Source: Latrodectus hesperus (Eukaryota; Arthropoda; Arachnida; Araneae; Theridiidae). From it: a stretch of 64,000 nt of DNA. Below, one piece after another: positions 63,262 through 64,000 of this stretch (the stretch's first letter is position 1; each line of letters opens with the position of its first letter). A program made the translations under genes and the position numbers. The DNA lies in contig CM075860.1 in NCBI GenBank assembly GCA_037975125.1, positions 23,890,774 to 23,954,773 of the forward strand, given 5' to 3'. The notes beneath the pieces are model-generated. The model saw nothing but the letters and a program-made list of their open reading frames with translations, ran no database searches and was not told the origin of the DNA.

Positions 63262-64000
63262 GATATGATTTTTACTTACTAATCTGATCTTGGCTAGATC
63301 TAAAATAATGATAAACTCAAATCCTGCCGCCTGCTCTACCCTTTCCTCAATATTCGGCAATGGGTAATATTTAGCATGAATTACTTCAATTAATCGGCGA
63401 GTCTATGCATGGACCTACCGCTTGTTTCAATGATGATGAATGGTGACACATAATCGGATTCGCCCACTTCAATTACACCTAACTTTAGCATTCTATCAAT
63501 TTCCACCTTTAATAATTTTGGCAATGCGACGCACGATACGGTCTGGATCGTATAACCTTGTTTGATATGAATTCAATATCATGCTCCACTACATTGGTTT
63601 TTCCAGGGTTATTCGAAAAAATTCCAGAATGTCTCCACAACAAACGTTTCAATTCTTCTCGCTGTTCCTAACTCAGACGCTCTTCCAATTTACTTTCTTT
63701 AATTATTCAATTATATTCGAATTCATTAGGATCCAATTCATTAGTGTGTATTTCAAAATCGTCTTCTTCCATAAGTTTTTCCTCGCAGATTACGTTTATT
63801 GCCTCGGGTCGCCTATTGTATGGTTTCAACATATTTGTTGTTGTTGAGTCTAATCCTTCAGGATCTAGCGGCCGCAATCGAGAATATGATGCGGGGAAGC
63901 CGGCAGCAAATGGCACTTGAGACACGTTGGAAAGACTTTACGGCCGGATTCAAAGGACATGCATTTCAGGTGCCCACTGAAAAGTCTTGTGATAGCCGTT
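63262..64000 (-). pseudogene. degenerate Ty3/Gypsy pol fragment, cut by the window edge
   Basis: The minus strand, from 63925 down, reads MSQVPFAAGFPASYSRLRPL and TTTNMLKPYNRRPEAINVIC. A stop and then REELKRLLWRHSGIFSNNPG and VVEHDIEF follow. The RT start comes next: EIDRMLKLGVIEVGESDYVS then PFIIIET. A frameshift leads to YYPLPNIEERVEQAAGFEFI then IILDLAKIR. The G(V)IE.S.S.Y.SP...V, YPLP.I and LDL...Y pattern is the N-terminal half of Gypsy-type RT; here the Asp of LDL is kept but later motifs are lost. Stops and frameshifts show it is inactive. LTRs were not found; upstream parts lie beyond 64000. Confidence 0.65.

Overview
The window reads as AT-rich intergenic and intronic DNA from an arthropod nuclear genome. 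Long introns, canonical GT/AG splice sites and the mix of mobile elements (RNase H-bearing non-LTR elements of the I superfamily, Tc1/mariner, hAT, piggyBac, Gypsy) point to a chelicerate, most likely a spider. The taxon is an inference from element types, not a database match.

Two cellular genes can be supported. The first is mRpL22 (mitochondrial ribosomal protein uL22m), plus strand, 8823-25328. It has five coding exons whose phases join cleanly into a 210-residue protein with an 11.7 kb first intron. The second is the 3' part of a minus-strand gene, 32205 to 28319. A 1574 bp exon splices in phase to a 39 bp terminal exon and encodes a hydrophilic, Asn/Ser-rich protein with a basic tail that I do not recognise. 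Its 5' exons were not found. A promoter-like block with a consensus splice donor at 61023-61120 (minus) is a possible but unproven start. A similar block at 6935-7075 (minus) could serve a gene leaving the window on the left.

Most of the rest is mobile DNA. Region 1-8.8 kb: AT-rich spacer, a hAT transposase relic, two long (TA)n tracts and a CpG-rich promoter-like block. Region 8.8-25.4 kb: mRpL22, whose introns hold hAT, piggyBac and mariner-like relics, two RNase H LINE fragments and a minisatellite. Region 25.4-34.5 kb: the unknown gene and a diverged duplicated segment. Region 34.5-42.1 kb: three hAT-like MITEs with perfect 8 bp target duplications (two of one family), an internally deleted LINE with its own 12 bp duplication, and a Tc1 relic. 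Region 42.1-50.5 kb: spacer, a degenerate Tc1 element, and elements built of short CCAATAATGG- or TTGGCC-type repeats. Region 50.9-59.7 kb: one LINE (plus strand, 11 bp target duplication) interrupted in its reverse transcriptase by a second LINE (minus strand, 10 bp target duplication). Region 59.7-64 kb: spacer, a second TTGGCC element, SINE-like fragments and the edge of a degenerate Gypsy element.

I found no tRNA, rRNA or CRISPR array and no clearly new multi-gene system. The most notable structures are the mobilised internally deleted LINE, the MITE families defined by exact target duplications, the paired TTGGCC elements sharing an exact 17 bp end in opposite orientation, and several perfect short hairpins.
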